Source: Metellina segmentata
Lineage: Eukaryota; Arthropoda; Arachnida; Araneae; Tetragnathidae
Direction of reading: 5' to 3'
Assembly (NCBI GenBank): GCA_947359465.1
Contig: OX375879.1
Span: 121,598,557-121,662,556, forward strand
Length of the DNA: 64,000 nucleotides
Shown here: positions 33,401 through 43,296 of the stretch, piece by piece
How positions within the stretch are numbered: the stretch's first letter is position 1
Layout of the letters: each line of letters starts with the position of its first letter
Program-made: the position numbers and the translations under genes
Notes under the pieces: model-generated
Database searches by the model: none
Seen by the model: the letters and a program-made list of their open reading frames with translations, nothing else
What the model was told of the DNA's origin: nothing

Positions 33401-35295
33401 GACCACTTCAGTCGATTCGCTTCACACTGGCCCCTGGCCTTATAACCACTTCAGTTGATTCGCTTCACACTGGACCCTGGTCTGATAACCACTTCAGTTG
33501 ATTCGCTTCACACTGGACCCAGGTCTGATGACCACTTCAGTTGACTCTCTTCAAACTGGCCCCTTGCCTGAAGACCACTTCAGTTGATTCTCTTCACACT
33601 GGACCCTGGCCTGATAACCACTTTAGTTAATTCGCTTCAAACTGCACCCTGGCCTGATGACCACTTCAGTTGATTCGCTTCACACTGAACCCTGTTCTGA
33701 TGACCACTTCAGTTGATTATCTTCAAACTGGACTCTGACCTGATGACCACTTCAGTTTCGCTTCATACTGGTCCCTGGCCTGATGACCACTTCATTTGAT
33801 TCTCTTCAAACTGGCCCCTGGCCTGATAACCACTTTAGTTGATTCGCTTCAAACTGGACCCTGGCCTGATAACCACTTCAGTTGATTATCTTCAAACTGG
33901 ACCCTGGTCTGATGACCACTTCAGTTGACTCTTCAAACTGGACCCTGGTCTGATGACCACTTCAGTTGATTCGCTTTAAACTGGACTCTGACCTGATGAC
34001 CACTTCAGTTGATTCGCTTCACACTGGCCCCTGGCCTGATGACCACTTGAGTTGATTCTATTCACACTGGACCCTGGCCTGATAACCACTTCAGTTGATT
34101 CGCTTCACACTGGATCCTGGTCTGATGACCACTTCAGTTGATTCGCTTCAAACTGGACTCTGACCTGATGACCAGTTGAGTTGATTCTCTTCACACTGGA
34201 CCCTGGCCTGATAACCACTTTAGTTGATTCGCTTCACACTGGATCCTGGTCTGATGACCACTTCAGTTGATTCGCTTCAAACTGGACTCTGACCTGATGA
34301 CCAGTTGAGTTGATTCTCTTCAAACTGGACCCTGGCCTGATAACCACTTCAGTTGATTCGCTTCACACTGGATCCTGGTCTGATGACCACTTCAGTTGAT
34401 TCGCTTCACACTGGACCCTGGTCTGATGACCACTTCAGTTGACTCTTCAAACTGGACCCTGGTCTGATGACCACTTCAGTTGATTCGCTTCAAACTGGAC
34501 TCTGACCTGATGACCACTTCAGTTTATTCGCTTCACACTGGCCCCTGGCCTGATGACCACTTGAGTTGATTCTCTTCACACTGGACCCTGGCCTGATAAC
34601 CACTTTAGTTGATTCGCTTCAAACTGGACCCTGGCCTGATAACCACTTCAGTTGATTCGCTTCACACTGGATCCTGGTCTGATGACCACTTCAGTTGATT
34701 CGCTTCAAACTGGACTCTGACCTGATGACCAGTTGAGTTGATTCTCTTCACACTGGACCCTGGCCTGATAACCACTTTAGTTGATTCGCTTCACACTGGA
34801 TCCTGGTCTGATGACCACTTCAGTTGATTCGCTTCAAACTGGACTCTGACCTGATGACCAGTTGAGTTGATTCTCTTCAAACTGGACCCTGGCCTGATAA
34901 CCACTACAGTTGATTCGCTTCACACTGGATCCTGGTCTGATGACCACTTCAGTTGATTCGCTTCACACTGGATCCTGGTCTGATGACCACTTCAGTTGAT
35001 TCGCTTCAAACTGGACTCTGACCTGATGACCAGTTGAGTTGATTCTCTTCAAACTGGACCCTGGCCTGATAACCACTTCAGTTGATTCGCTTCACACTGG
35101 ATCCTGGTCTGATGACCACTTCAGTTGATTCGCTTCACACTGGACCCTGGCCTGATGACCACTTCAGTTGATTCGCTTCACACTGGCCCCTTGCCTGAAG
35201 ACCACTTCAGTTGATTCGCTTCACACTGGACCCTGGCCTGATGGCCACTTCAGTTGATTCTGTTTCACTTGGAGTTTGGCCTGATAACCACTTCA
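27430..35295. repeat. 43-bp satellite array, about 180 monomers, with higher-order structure
   Basis: Tandem copies of a 43-bp unit starting GATGACCACTTCAGTTGATT and continuing CGCTTCACACTGGACCCTGG. Variant monomers (TAACCAATTC, CATACTAGTCC, GGTGGCCTG) recur in order. The rare variant GGCTCCTGGCATGATG occurs at 29,801, 30,952, 32,022 and 33,173: intervals 1,151, 1,070 and 1,151, so a 2,221-bp block was duplicated as a unit. The first 2 kb has a different, roughly three-monomer periodicity. No long open frame runs through it. Confidence 0.95.
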
Positions 35296-35314
35296 GAAAA
35301 CTCAGATCCAAATC

Positions 35315-35330
35315 CGGGCCGAAGCTCCCA
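35315..35330 (-). other. putative primer-binding site of Gypsy copy 2
   Basis: Immediately after the 5' LTR terminal CA (two bases later on the minus strand) comes TGGGAGCTTCGGCCCGGA. TGG is the complement of a tRNA CCA tail, so a tRNA ending ...GAAGCTCCCA could prime minus-strand synthesis. Confidence 0.5.
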
Positions 35331-35332
35331 CT

Positions 35333-35442
35333 TGTAGATTGCTCGGTGATTCCATTTCTTAAAATTAGTCTAGGGTGTAAATCAATCTCCGAGGATACAG
35401 AACTCAGTTGTTGAAAACTTAACAACTTTTATAGAATCAACA
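35333..35442 (-). repeat. 5' LTR of Gypsy copy 2 (110 bp, TG...CA)
   Basis: On the minus strand it begins TGTTGATTCTATAAAAGTTG and ends GAGCAATCTACA. An internal inverted repeat (GTTAAGTTTTCAACAAC) and a TATAAAA lie near the start. It matches the LTRs at 6,937-7,048 and 20,600-20,709. The start abuts a (TA)n tract (35,443-35,494). Confidence 0.65.

Positions 35443-35494
<52 letters not shown>
35443..35494. repeat. (TA)n microsatellite
   Basis: About 50 bp of TA repeat between the Gypsy 5' LTR and the start of the Helitron-like element. Confidence 0.95.
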
Positions 35495-35495
<1 letters not shown>

Positions 35496-38146
35496 CTATT
35501 ATAAAATGAAGTTTCTGTATGTGTGTGTGTTCGTGTACGGGGTGCCCTGACTAATTTATGGCATTCACACTAATGAAATTTGACACACATTTAGTGCGAA
35601 TTGTTTGTGATTTTATAGACCAGCCCGATTTAAAAAATTTAATGTTGAAAATTTTAAAATTAATTTAATGCGATGTTCAATTATTATTTTCTTTCTTCCG
35701 AATGGCAACAGTCATTAATCGGTATTGAATGAATCAGTATTTACTGCGCGTGTGTATCTGTTTGCCGTGTAGCCGACCGATTACTGGATATCCTTTAAAA
35801 AATTTATTGCATTTTTAAAAGCATGTTAACTTTTAGTTAGCGTTGACTTTTAATCTTTTATATAAGCATTTTTTTATTGTGCTTATTTCATTTTTGGAAC
35901 TGGATAACGTTTGTGCAATACGTTTGTTATTGTTTCTTTTTTAGACTACGATAGTTTGGATTTTGATTTTTAAAGCATGTTAACTTTTATTTTGGATATT
36001 TTTTTCAAAGTTTAGCGATATTTAATTTTGATCTTTTGTGCAATTTCTGGTTTGTTTCATTTATGCAATCTTTTGTTTGTTTCTGTATAGTACTTCGGTT
36101 TTCGTATAGCTAATTTTTATCATTTTTGTTTCGATGTCTTATGGAAAGAAAAGCGATATTTATACCCAATTTTAAATTTAATGTAAAACATTTTAAAATT
36201 AATTTATTAATATATTTTTGTTTTATTATTTTCCTAAAAATGTCCACAGAATTTAAAAGGTCTTTACTGCACTCAGGCAAATCTTGGATTTGAATCATTT
36301 ATGCAAACTAAGAACATTTTTTCTATGTAGTTCTACGCATACGAGATGATGATGTGCTCTTAGAATGTCAACGTTTTACTGAGAAGCAAAGACATGTTCC
36401 ATCAATTTACTGTCGCCATGTATTCCGAGATTGAATCAGAGAAGGTGTTGTACATACGACTAAATCAGATGACTCAACAGTGGAACAGTATGCACATTTG
36501 ACGCATCTGATTCAGATGCGTTAATGAACGATGGAAATGTTGCTGTACGGAAACTCAAGTACACAGAAATCGCTAAACTTCCAAAAAGATATCAAAACCA
36601 AAAGTAACAGGTGATGCTTTTGTTAATTTTTATATTGCATAAATTATCCAAATTAAATATTGCTATTCTTTCCAAAAGACACTGAAACACAGAAACAAAC
36701 ACAAAATTGCATTAAATAATAACAAAATTATGGCATTTCGCTATAACGGCCTCTTTTCATTTACGCCCCACAATGTTTTGTTATACGACTAAAACAAATG
36801 CTGTTGTTATGCTTTCGTTTAGTATGAGCTTCTCCCTTTAGATTACACTGCTACATTTTGCCTCATGAAAATATAAGTAATGTTTGTATAACATTGTCAT
36901 TTTACTGCGTTGTCGCTTTAGTGCAATTAGACCAACACTGACTTTATACAAAGCCCACGTCACAACTCTAAATCCTATCGCGAGGCTACCTTTATGCGCT
37001 ACGATACACCCAAAGTTAAGCACGGGGAGTAAAATGTTAATTTTTAGAAGCCAATCTGAATTTCAGAGGCTGCAATGTGCTGCACAGAAAGAAGGAAGTA
37101 TTCAAATGCGTTAGGTAACGGCCAATCACGGTTTCGTTTTGAGAAATATGCTAAAAATGCAGCTGGATTTCTCTTGCATTTAAACATTATTTTGTTAATG
37201 ACACCAATGCTCCGACCCTTCACAATGCTGGCTTCTTATACAACTGCCTTTTTTGCATATTGGGGCTGTAAATTAAAATAATACTGTTATTACAAAATGC
37301 TGTTATTTTGTTTATCTTTTATGCTATTTTTTTGTTTGTTTCTGTGTTTGGGTGTCTTTTGGAAAGCATAGCAATACTTAATTTTGATAATTTATGCAAT
37401 GTATAAATTTACAAATGCATAAACTTTAACTTTTGGTTTTTATATCTTTTTGGAAGTTTAGTCATTTCTGTGTACTTCAGTTATTGTATCGCAGCATTTC
37501 CACAGTTTATCAACGCATCTCTCAAATGTGCATACTGTTCCACTCTCATTCAGTCTTATGTACAACACCCTTTCCGATTCAATCTTGGAATACATTTCGA
37601 CAATAAATGTATTAAACAGGTCTTTGCTTTTTAAAAAGATATCCAAATTATCAAACTAAAACTTAATATGCTTTAAAAATGATAATCCAAACTATCATAC
37701 TCTAAAACAGAAAAAAAAACATATTGCACAACTGTGATCTAGTTCCAAAAATAGAGGAAGCACAATAAAAAGAATAAAAAGATACTTATATTATACATTA
37801 TGATAATCCAAACAAAAAGTTAACGCTAACTAAAAGTTAATATGCTTTTAAAAAAAGCAATACATTTTTATAAAGGATATCCAGTAATCGGCCGGCTACA
37901 TACGCACAGTAAATACGGATTTAGTCAACACCGATTGAACACTTGCCATTCGGAGGAAATCAATAATAATTAAATGTCTCATTTCATTACTTTTAAAATG
38001 TTCTAGATTATATTATAAAATTCAGGGTGGAATATAAAATTGCAAAATATTCACACTATCAATGTGCCAAATTTCATTATTGTAAGCACCATAGATTCGT
38101 CAGAACACGCCGAACAGACAACACACGTACTTAATTTTATAATAGT
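35495..38146. mobile_element. Helitron-related remnant with inverted halves
   Basis: The ends ACTATTATAAAATGAAG (35,495) and TTTTATAATAGT (ending 38,146) are inverted, and so are blocks of 100-200 bp inside (GGATATCCAGTAATCGG at about 37,876 against CGATTACTGGATATCC at about 35,780). A coding relic appears twice in opposite orientation: about 36,390-36,600 (plus) contains MYSEIESEKVLYIRLNQ, and 37,458-37,646 (minus) contains MYSKIESERVLYIRLNE. This is a signature of the Helitron Rep/helicase protein. Both are broken. The fold-back arrangement is unusual for a Helitron. Confidence 0.55.
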
Positions 38147-38460
38147 CTACACTTGCTGCCAAAACTTAAACACAGTGTGGAAAATGTTAATTTCTGGAAG
38201 CTAATCTAAATTTTAGGGGCTGCAATTTGCTGCAGAGTTAGATGAAAATATGCAAATTATTAATAATTAATTTAAAAATTAAAATATTAAATTAAATATT
38301 AATCTTACAAAATACAATTGTTTGGCATTGCAGTAAAATGTGTAAAACATGCATGTGTATAAGATGGATTATAAAAATAATACAACAATCAACAGAAATT
38401 CTACAAGTTTTTATTAAAAATTTCAACGAATTTTAAATTTGAGGAAATTTGTAATTTTAA
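38147..38460. other. AT-rich flank, nothing recognised
   Basis: AT-rich sequence between the Helitron-like remnant and the SINE tail array. No open frame or repeat border found. Confidence 0.5.
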
Positions 38461-38637
38461 TTAACATCACACAAGAGCAGCACAATGGGCTATTGACGAG
38501 GGTCTGGGATGAATTCCCTAACTGAGAGATCATAGGTAATTTTTAATTATCGTACTGTAGCAACTCGACGTGCTATTGACGACGGTCCCAAATCAATTCC
38601 CTAAGCAAAACATCCATGGTAATTTTTAACGTCGTAC
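38461..38637 (-). repeat. SINE tail array that hosts the viral element (left side)
   Basis: Two diverged monomers of about 80-90 bp (each with TAGCAACTCGACGTGCTATT- and AATTCCCTAA-like motifs and GGTAATTTTTAA). They correspond to the end of the local SINE family, with the array continuing at 62,265 after the insertion. Confidence 0.7.
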
Positions 38638-38697
38638 AGTCAGCCAAATATATATTTGAACACCGGTACCCTATCTTTTTTTCGATCAAGTTGCAAC

Positions 38698-39016
38698 AGA
38701 TTTAACGTCAACAAGTTGTAACAGATTTAACGTCAACAAGTTGAACAGATTTAATGTCAACAAGTTGTGATAGATTTAATGTCAACAAGTTGTGACAGAT
38801 TTAACGTCAACAAGTTGTGATAGATTTAATATCAACAAGTTGTAACAGATTTAATGTCAACAAGTTGTGATAGATTTAATATCAACAAGTTGTAACAGAT
38901 TTAATGTCAACAAGTTGTGACAGATTTAACGTCAACAAGTTGTGATAGATTTAACGTCAACAAGTTGTAACAAATTTAATGTCAACAAGTTGTAACAGAT
39001 TTAATGTCAACAAGTT
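38698..39016. repeat. 25-bp iteron array, copy 1 (13 units)
   Basis: Units GATTTAAYGTCAACAAGTTG + TRAYA. Each contains the short dyad CAAC-AA-GTTG. The units differ at fixed positions (ACG/ATG/ATA; GATA/GACA/AACA), so the arrays can be fingerprinted. Confidence 0.92.
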
Positions 39017-39107
39017 TAATCACTTGTAAATAACATGTATTAAAACTTTCTCATTCAAAAAAATAGATTTGTTGTAACATGTATTAAACTAATTTCATCC
39101 CCAATTG

Positions 39108-39200
39108 AAAAAGGTTGACCCTTTAAATATTGAAAAAAAAAAGACGCGTCTTTTTTTTTTCAATATTTAAAGGGTCAACCTTTTTCAATTGGGAAAAACA
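39108..39200. terminator. perfect hairpin (GGTTGACCCTTTAAATATTG stem), five copies in the element
   Basis: The arms CAATTGAAAAAGGTTGACCC... and ...GGGTCAACCTTTTTCAATTG enclose a run of A, ACGCGT and a run of T. The same hairpin lies at about 52,499-52,590, 53,358-53,450, and mirrored at 60,848-60,940 and 61,708-61,799. It sits at ORF borders; a role as transcript end or structural element is inferred only. Confidence 0.7.
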
Positions 39201-39620
39201 ATAATTGAATGTAAACATATAATAATAAATTTTTTAAAAAACCAAAAAGTACAAAATCCTATTGAATAGTTTTTGAAAAACAAACTAATTTAACAAAAAA
39301 TTGCACCATTTAGTTATTCAAAATATAACATATCGGATTCCAACAAGATTTAACGACTCTCCAATTAATAATTAAACTAAGCTAATTTATGACGCAAAAG
39401 TTGTCAACTGATTTAATGTTAACATTTCAAAATACATTCATCAAGGGTATATTTTTTTTATTCTTTTCGTTTCGGTACAGGAATCTTCCGAGATTCCAAG
39501 CATATTTTTCTTCCAGTTATAAAATCACGAATTCAATTTCCGTTTATTGCAGTATTATTTACCGTGTTCTTTTATAATGATAACTTTGATTTTTCATCGT
39601 AAAAGGTGATTAAGTAAGTT

Positions 39621-39820
39621 NNNNNNNNNNNNNNNNNNNNNNNNNNNNNNNNNNNNNNNNNNNNNNNNNNNNNNNNNNNNNNNNNNNNNNNNNNNNNNNN
39701 NNNNNNNNNNNNNNNNNNNNNNNNNNNNNNNNNNNNNNNNNNNNNNNNNNNNNNNNNNNNNNNNNNNNNNNNNNNNNNNNNNNNNNNNNNNNNNNNNNNN
39801 NNNNNNNNNNNNNNNNNNNN
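39621..39820. other. assembly gap (200 N)
   Basis: Exactly 200 unknown bases, a default scaffold-gap size. By comparison with the palindrome arm (53,019 onward), several kilobases of terminal repeat and the start of the coding region could be missing here. Confidence 0.99.
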
Positions 39821-40227
39821 TATCAATTTCTTACGATTTCAAAAAACTTTTTTTTTGGTTTATTAAACAACGTTGTATTGCGTTATACAGTGGTTTGGGG
39901 AGTGAATTCAAGTATAGACTAGTTTAGATTTATTTATATATATAAAGATATTTTATTTATTTTTTTTTAATTAGCCTTAAATAAACTTACACGATCTGCG
40001 TAATCTTAAACGAATTACTCATTCTGTGATTTTTATAAAGATTTACGTCTAAAAAACTCTCTGATTAAAATATATTTTTTACCTATAATATTTGAAGAAA
40101 AATCTATCAGTCAAAAATATATCAATTTCTTACGATTTCAAAAAACTTTTTTTTTTGGTTTATTAAACAACGTTGTATTGCGTTATACAGTGGTTTGAAG
40201 AGTGAATTCAAGTATAGACTAGTTTAG
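39821..40227. repeat. direct repeat of about 107 bp on both sides of AT-rich sequence
   Basis: 39,821-39,927 and 40,120-40,227 are near-identical (TATCAATTTCTTACGATTTC ... GTATAGACTAGTTTAG). The block between includes about 50 bp (near 40,065-40,105, ACCTATAATATTTGAAGAAAAA) that also occurs in the palindrome arms at 55,590-55,620 and 58,680-58,705. Confidence 0.8.
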
Positions 40228-40238
40228 GAAGAAAATAA

Positions 40239-40673
40239 TATTTTCGTAACAATTTCCTGTTCCATGAGAGTTTAACTTTACCTGAAGCCTTTATCGTATT
40301 GAATAACCTGATTATACCTATTGTAACAAACAAGTCTTTACTAGATTTAAATGAAATGAATTGGAATAAGTATCAATTACAATCTGGAAATGCATTCATG
40401 GAAATGATTTCCGAAGAATCTTTTAGATTTGGTAAAAAACAACAGGAAATTTTGACAGCAGTCGAACGTGTAAGAACGAAGCTGGATACTGTAATTGAAC
40501 AAGAACGACAAGCGAACATAGAAAAAGATGCTATTATCAAGGAAAAAGACAGTATAATCAAGGAAAAAGATGCTATTATCATTGAAAAAGACAATATTAT
40601 CATAGAAAAAGACAATATTATTGAAAATTCTCGAATAGAATTAATAAAACTAATGCCATTATTGAAAACATAA
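40239..40673 (+). CDS. coiled-coil protein, probably N-terminally truncated
   Basis: The frame is open from 40,239 but the first in-frame ATG is at 40,356. The upstream codons (FHESLTLPEAFIVLNNLIIP) look like real protein, so the true start was probably lost at the direct repeat/gap. The C-terminal half has five near-perfect heptads of the type KDxIIxE (about residues 77-110 counted from 40,299), a textbook coiled coil. Large arthropod DNA viruses often carry BRO/KilA-N-type proteins ending in such a coil, but no DNA-binding domain can be seen here. Function unknown. Confidence 0.6.
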   Translation, partial: YFRNNFLFHESLTLPEAFIVLNNLIIPIVTNKSLLDLNEMNWNKYQLQSGNAFMEMISEESFRFGKKQQEILTAVERVRTKLDTVIEQERQANIEKDAIIKEKDSIIKEKDAIIIEKDNIIIEKDNIIENSRIELIKLMPLLKT

Positions 40674-41249
40674 GTTTATTGAATATACTTTGACAGAATG
40701 ATTGACAATTCAGAGATAATGTAATTAATCAAACATTTCTCGAATAATTCTTTTGTTGTAGTATTTATTATACTTCAATAAATATTTGTTTTACGAGCCA
40801 AATAGTTCTCTTTTTTGAAAACCATTTATAATTGCAGTGACAAAAATTATAAAACTTTTATACAAACAAAATTGAAGTTGAAATCAAATGTGTGATTTGT
40901 AATAAAACTCTACTACCTAAATTAATGATTCCACATAAATGCACGCAATAAATTGTACTTATAACAAATGGTGTCTCAAGTTTTCCTGGAAACGGTCAAG
41001 ATCATTATCGACACCGATATGATTGTTTAAAAAATGAAACGAGATTTTAATGCAAAACAAACAAATAATTCAGAGTGAACAATAATATATTGAAAATCTT
41101 AAGATACATCTTAAATTAAAAAATTCTGTTATTGAACAGGCAATTACTATATAAAATGCCAGAAATATTCTTTCTAGATCAAAATCAAACTATTCAGATA
41201 TCTTTTTTTTTAATACCAAAAAGTTTTTATATAAAGAAGATTAGATAAC

Positions 41250-41336
41250 ACGCGACGATTCCATGTTTTATCTCTTGAAATGAATAATTATTCATTTCAA
41301 GAGATAAAACATGGAATCGTCGCGTGTTATCTTTTT
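41250..41336. terminator. perfect inverted repeat of about 87 bp
   Basis: The arms GATAACACGCGACGATTCC... and ...GGAATCGTCGCGTGTTATC, continued by ATGTTTTATCTCTTGAAATG, meet at ATAATTAT with almost no loop. It lies between the coiled-coil gene (plus) and the 3' end of the acidic gene (minus), that is, between convergent genes. Confidence 0.8.
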
Positions 41337-41431
41337 TAATTAAGTGCAACAAAACTAAAGCCATTTTTTTTCCCTATTAATATTATATTTAGGAAAAAAA
41401 TCAAGTTTGTAAATACAATGGTGTAGAAAAA

Positions 41432-41776
41432 TCAGGTGGTAAAATCAAAATCAGGTGGTAAATGTCCACAGTAATAATAATTCGTTTTTTTCTTGACAGA
41501 TTCTGCTAAATAAGTCTTGAAAATTCCAACTACATTAGGATGAGAAGAATCCTTTGGAAAATAAGGGTCCAATTCAGTTTCAGAGTCTGTTTGAGTTTTA
41601 GAATCAAACTCTATGTCAATTTCAAAGTTTGAATCTATGTCACTTTCAGAGTTTGAATCCATGTCAATTTCAGAGTTTGAATCCATGTCAATTTCAGAAT
41701 CCACATCAGATTTTATATCATCAAAGTCTTTCTCTGTAGCAGCAGCGACCCAAACGATATCTGGAGAAGAATTCAT
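41432..41776 (-). CDS. acidic repeat protein
   Basis: Start chosen at 41,776 (MNSSPDIVWVAAATEK) rather than the in-frame ATG at 41,797: a TATATAAAAGG box at 41,814-41,804 would place transcription start near 41,784, between the two. That gives 114 aa. The middle is a tandem repeat of SEIDMDSN / SESDIDSN units, extremely rich in Asp, Glu and Ser. The C-terminus (HPNVVGIFKTYLAESVKKKT) is more ordinary. No known domain. Acidic repeats of this sort can act as chaperone-like or transactivating regions, which is speculation here. Confidence 0.6.
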   Translation of the reverse strand: MNSSPDIVWVAAATEKDFDDIKSDVDSEIDMDSNSEIDMDSNSESDIDSNFEIDIEFDSKTQTDSETELDPYFPKDSSHPNVVGIFKTYLAESVKKKTNYYYCGHLPPDFDFTT

Positions 41777-41803
41777 CTCAAACAAAAATGAAAACATTCA
41801 TAT

Positions 41804-41814
41804 CCTTTTATATA
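41804..41814 (-). promoter_or_regulatory. TATA box of the acidic gene
   Basis: TATATAAAAGG on the minus strand, 28-38 bp before the chosen ATG. Confidence 0.6.
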
Positions 41815-41994
41815 GTCTACGAACGAGATTTAAAAAAAAATAGCAGGTGCAACAAACAAATCAACTTGTCATCATCAAAACAAAACCTTGTCAAAACAAA
41901 TCAAAACAAATCCAAACATGAAATCGACTCAAATTCAATTACGAAATCAGATTGTCAAGACCTTGATCATTCCAAGCTTGACAAACATTGCAAC

Positions 41995-42047
41995 AGCAAG
42001 CTGGACACACATTGCATTTATTTTTAGCAGCAATGTGTGTCCAGCTG
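41995..42047. repeat. inverted repeat between divergent genes
   Basis: AGCTGGACACACATTGC at about 41,999 is mirrored by GCAATGTGTGTCCAGCT at about 42,031, around an AT loop. It lies upstream of the 42,112 gene and could be a protein-binding or structural site. Confidence 0.7.
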
Positions 42048-42070
42048 AAAAGATTTTCTTGTTGGGCGAC

Positions 42071-42079
42071 TATATAAAT
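42071..42079 (+). promoter_or_regulatory. TATA box of the 200-aa gene
   Basis: TATATAAAT ends 32 bp before the ATG at 42,112, leaving a very short 5' leader, as at the 45,217 gene. Confidence 0.6.
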
Positions 42080-42111
42080 CAACTGATCACAAGTCATTTT
42101 CAACACTCATC

Positions 42112-42714
42112 ATGGCTGAAGCAAGTGGTACAGAATTTCAAGCCCTAGTGCACAAGGTATTGTTGGCTGATTCGTTGGAATATAATCCAAGATGGGCCAA
42201 CATAGATTTGAGATGGAGCATGTTACAAAATTTTGGAAGTTCTAATTTGTTATGGTACCAAATAATTGTACCTGCTGGAGCAATTAAAAGTTTCATTCAA
42301 ATGTTTGAACTTGTCAAGGATAAAGTCGTCTTTCTTCCGTATTGGTGTTTATGCAATTTAAGTCCTAATACGAATCTTATGTACACACACCATAAACATA
42401 TGATATGTTTTATGCATTCAGACTACAGAGAAGAATTTGCACGTCAATGGTCTAAAGTCCAAATGGAAGAAGGAATTCCATTGCAAATCCAGTTGCAATG
42501 CAAATTTTTAAAACAAATCGAGTCAACTCCAGAATTGCTCAATGCCATCAATTATATTGAAACTTCTAAGGTACCTTGTCCATGGAATCAAATGGAAAAA
42601 CAAAATTGTCCTGATGCAAAATGTCCTCCAAGAATTGAACTTGACTTTTTACCTGAATTGTATGTAGATATTTGTACAAAGTTTGATGACTTGAATAAAA
42701 TAAAACTATATTAA
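42112..42714 (+). CDS. orphan protein, two-member gene family, member 1
   Basis: 200 aa, intact. It shares with its neighbour (42,736-43,215) an ordered set of motifs: LLWYQIIV...AIKSFIQ, VKDKVVFLPYWCLCN, and HKHMICFMHSDYREEFARQ. It has an additional C-terminal part with CPWNQMEKQNCPDAKCPP, a possible metal-binding Cys cluster, and PELYVDICT near the end (also shared). No signal peptide or membrane segment. Tandem paralogues with divergent ends are typical of virus multigene families. I do not recognise the family. Confidence 0.75.
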   Translation: MAEASGTEFQALVHKVLLADSLEYNPRWANIDLRWSMLQNFGSSNLLWYQIIVPAGAIKSFIQMFELVKDKVVFLPYWCLCNLSPNTNLMYTHHKHMICFMHSDYREEFARQWSKVQMEEGIPLQIQLQCKFLKQIESTPELLNAINYIETSKVPCPWNQMEKQNCPDAKCPPRIELDFLPELYVDICTKFDDLNKIKLY

Positions 42715-42735
42715 AGAAAAAAAGATTCTCTTGTT

Positions 42736-43215
42736 ATGTCTTGTTTTCAAGCATTATTAAATAATCCCTTCTTACAAAATGCATTACAATTCAATACGGA
42801 TTTGATACATTGGAAATGGCTCGTGTTTAAAGAAATAGCTAGTACGAAATTGTTATGGTACCATGTAATAATTCGAGTGGAAGCTATTCAAAATTTCATG
42901 CAAATAGTCAAACGTGTCAAGGATAATGTATTATTTCTTCCCTATTGGCGTTTATGTAATGACCATAAACATATGATTTGTTTTATGCCTTCAGAATACA
43001 AAGAACCATTTAGACGTCAAGTTGAAGGAAAACCTATCAAACGTTGTCGGGATTTAAACGAAATTATTACTTTGATTCGACATGATCATACCACATGTCG
43101 CTGGAATAAACAAAACAATTCAGGTAATTTCTCGTACGAGAAAATGCCTGAATTGTATCAAGATATCAGTACATCTTATAATGAATTGTATTTAAAAAAA
43201 TCTTTATTGAATTGA
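42736..43215 (+). CDS. orphan protein, two-member gene family, member 2
   Basis: 159 aa, intact, starting only 21 bp after the stop of member 1. Conserved with it: LLWYHVII..EAIQNFMQ, VKDNVLFLPYWRLCN, HKHMICFMPSEYKE-FRRQ, C-x-WN-K, MPELYQDI. It lacks the middle insertion of member 1. The short spacer means either its promoter lies inside member 1 or the pair is co-transcribed. It converges with the RNA polymerase gene, with 81 bp between the stops. Confidence 0.72.
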   Translation: MSCFQALLNNPFLQNALQFNTDLIHWKWLVFKEIASTKLLWYHVIIRVEAIQNFMQIVKRVKDNVLFLPYWRLCNDHKHMICFMPSEYKEPFRRQVEGKPIKRCRDLNEIITLIRHDHTTCRWNKQNNSGNFSYEKMPELYQDISTSYNELYLKKSLLN

Positions 43216-43296
43216 ATAAAAAATATATTTTACAACCATGTGTAAAACGTACAAACCCCAAGTGTTTCAAAGTAAAAATATGTACTGCAATGACAT

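Larger units (their letters stand above)
20600..35442 (-). mobile_element. Ty3/Gypsy copy 2, long, with satellite in its 5' leader
   Basis: Read on the minus strand: 5' LTR (35,333-35,442), TGG-starting primer site, a 43-bp satellite array (35,295-27,430), gag (26,740-25,965), protease, RT, RNase H, integrase split by a Tc1 element (22,211-23,616), and a decayed 3' LTR (20,709 to about 20,600). The copy keeps more conserved catalytic motifs than copy 1 but still has stops. That the satellite belongs to this element follows from order and orientation; it could also be an independent array. The two Gypsy copies lie in opposite orientation. Confidence 0.7.
38637..39620 (+). repeat. left terminal repeat copy 1, cut by the gap
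   Basis: Essentially identical to 52,034-53,018, including the order of the 13 iteron variants (38,698-39,016), the hairpin at 39,108-39,200, and the start of the downstream ORFs. The 200-N gap interrupts it in the middle of the 103-aa ORF that is complete in the other two copies. Confidence 0.9.

Noticed and set aside
27430..35295. Repetitive silk-like or other coding repeat
   Set aside because: The 43-bp unit is not a multiple of three and no frame stays open along the array.
38698..39016. CRISPR-like array
   Set aside because: The 25-bp units follow one another without unique spacers, and the genome is eukaryotic. They are iterons.
40356..40673. BRO/KilA-N protein call for the coiled-coil gene
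   Set aside because: Only the coiled-coil end is visible. No DNA-binding domain remains to support the name.
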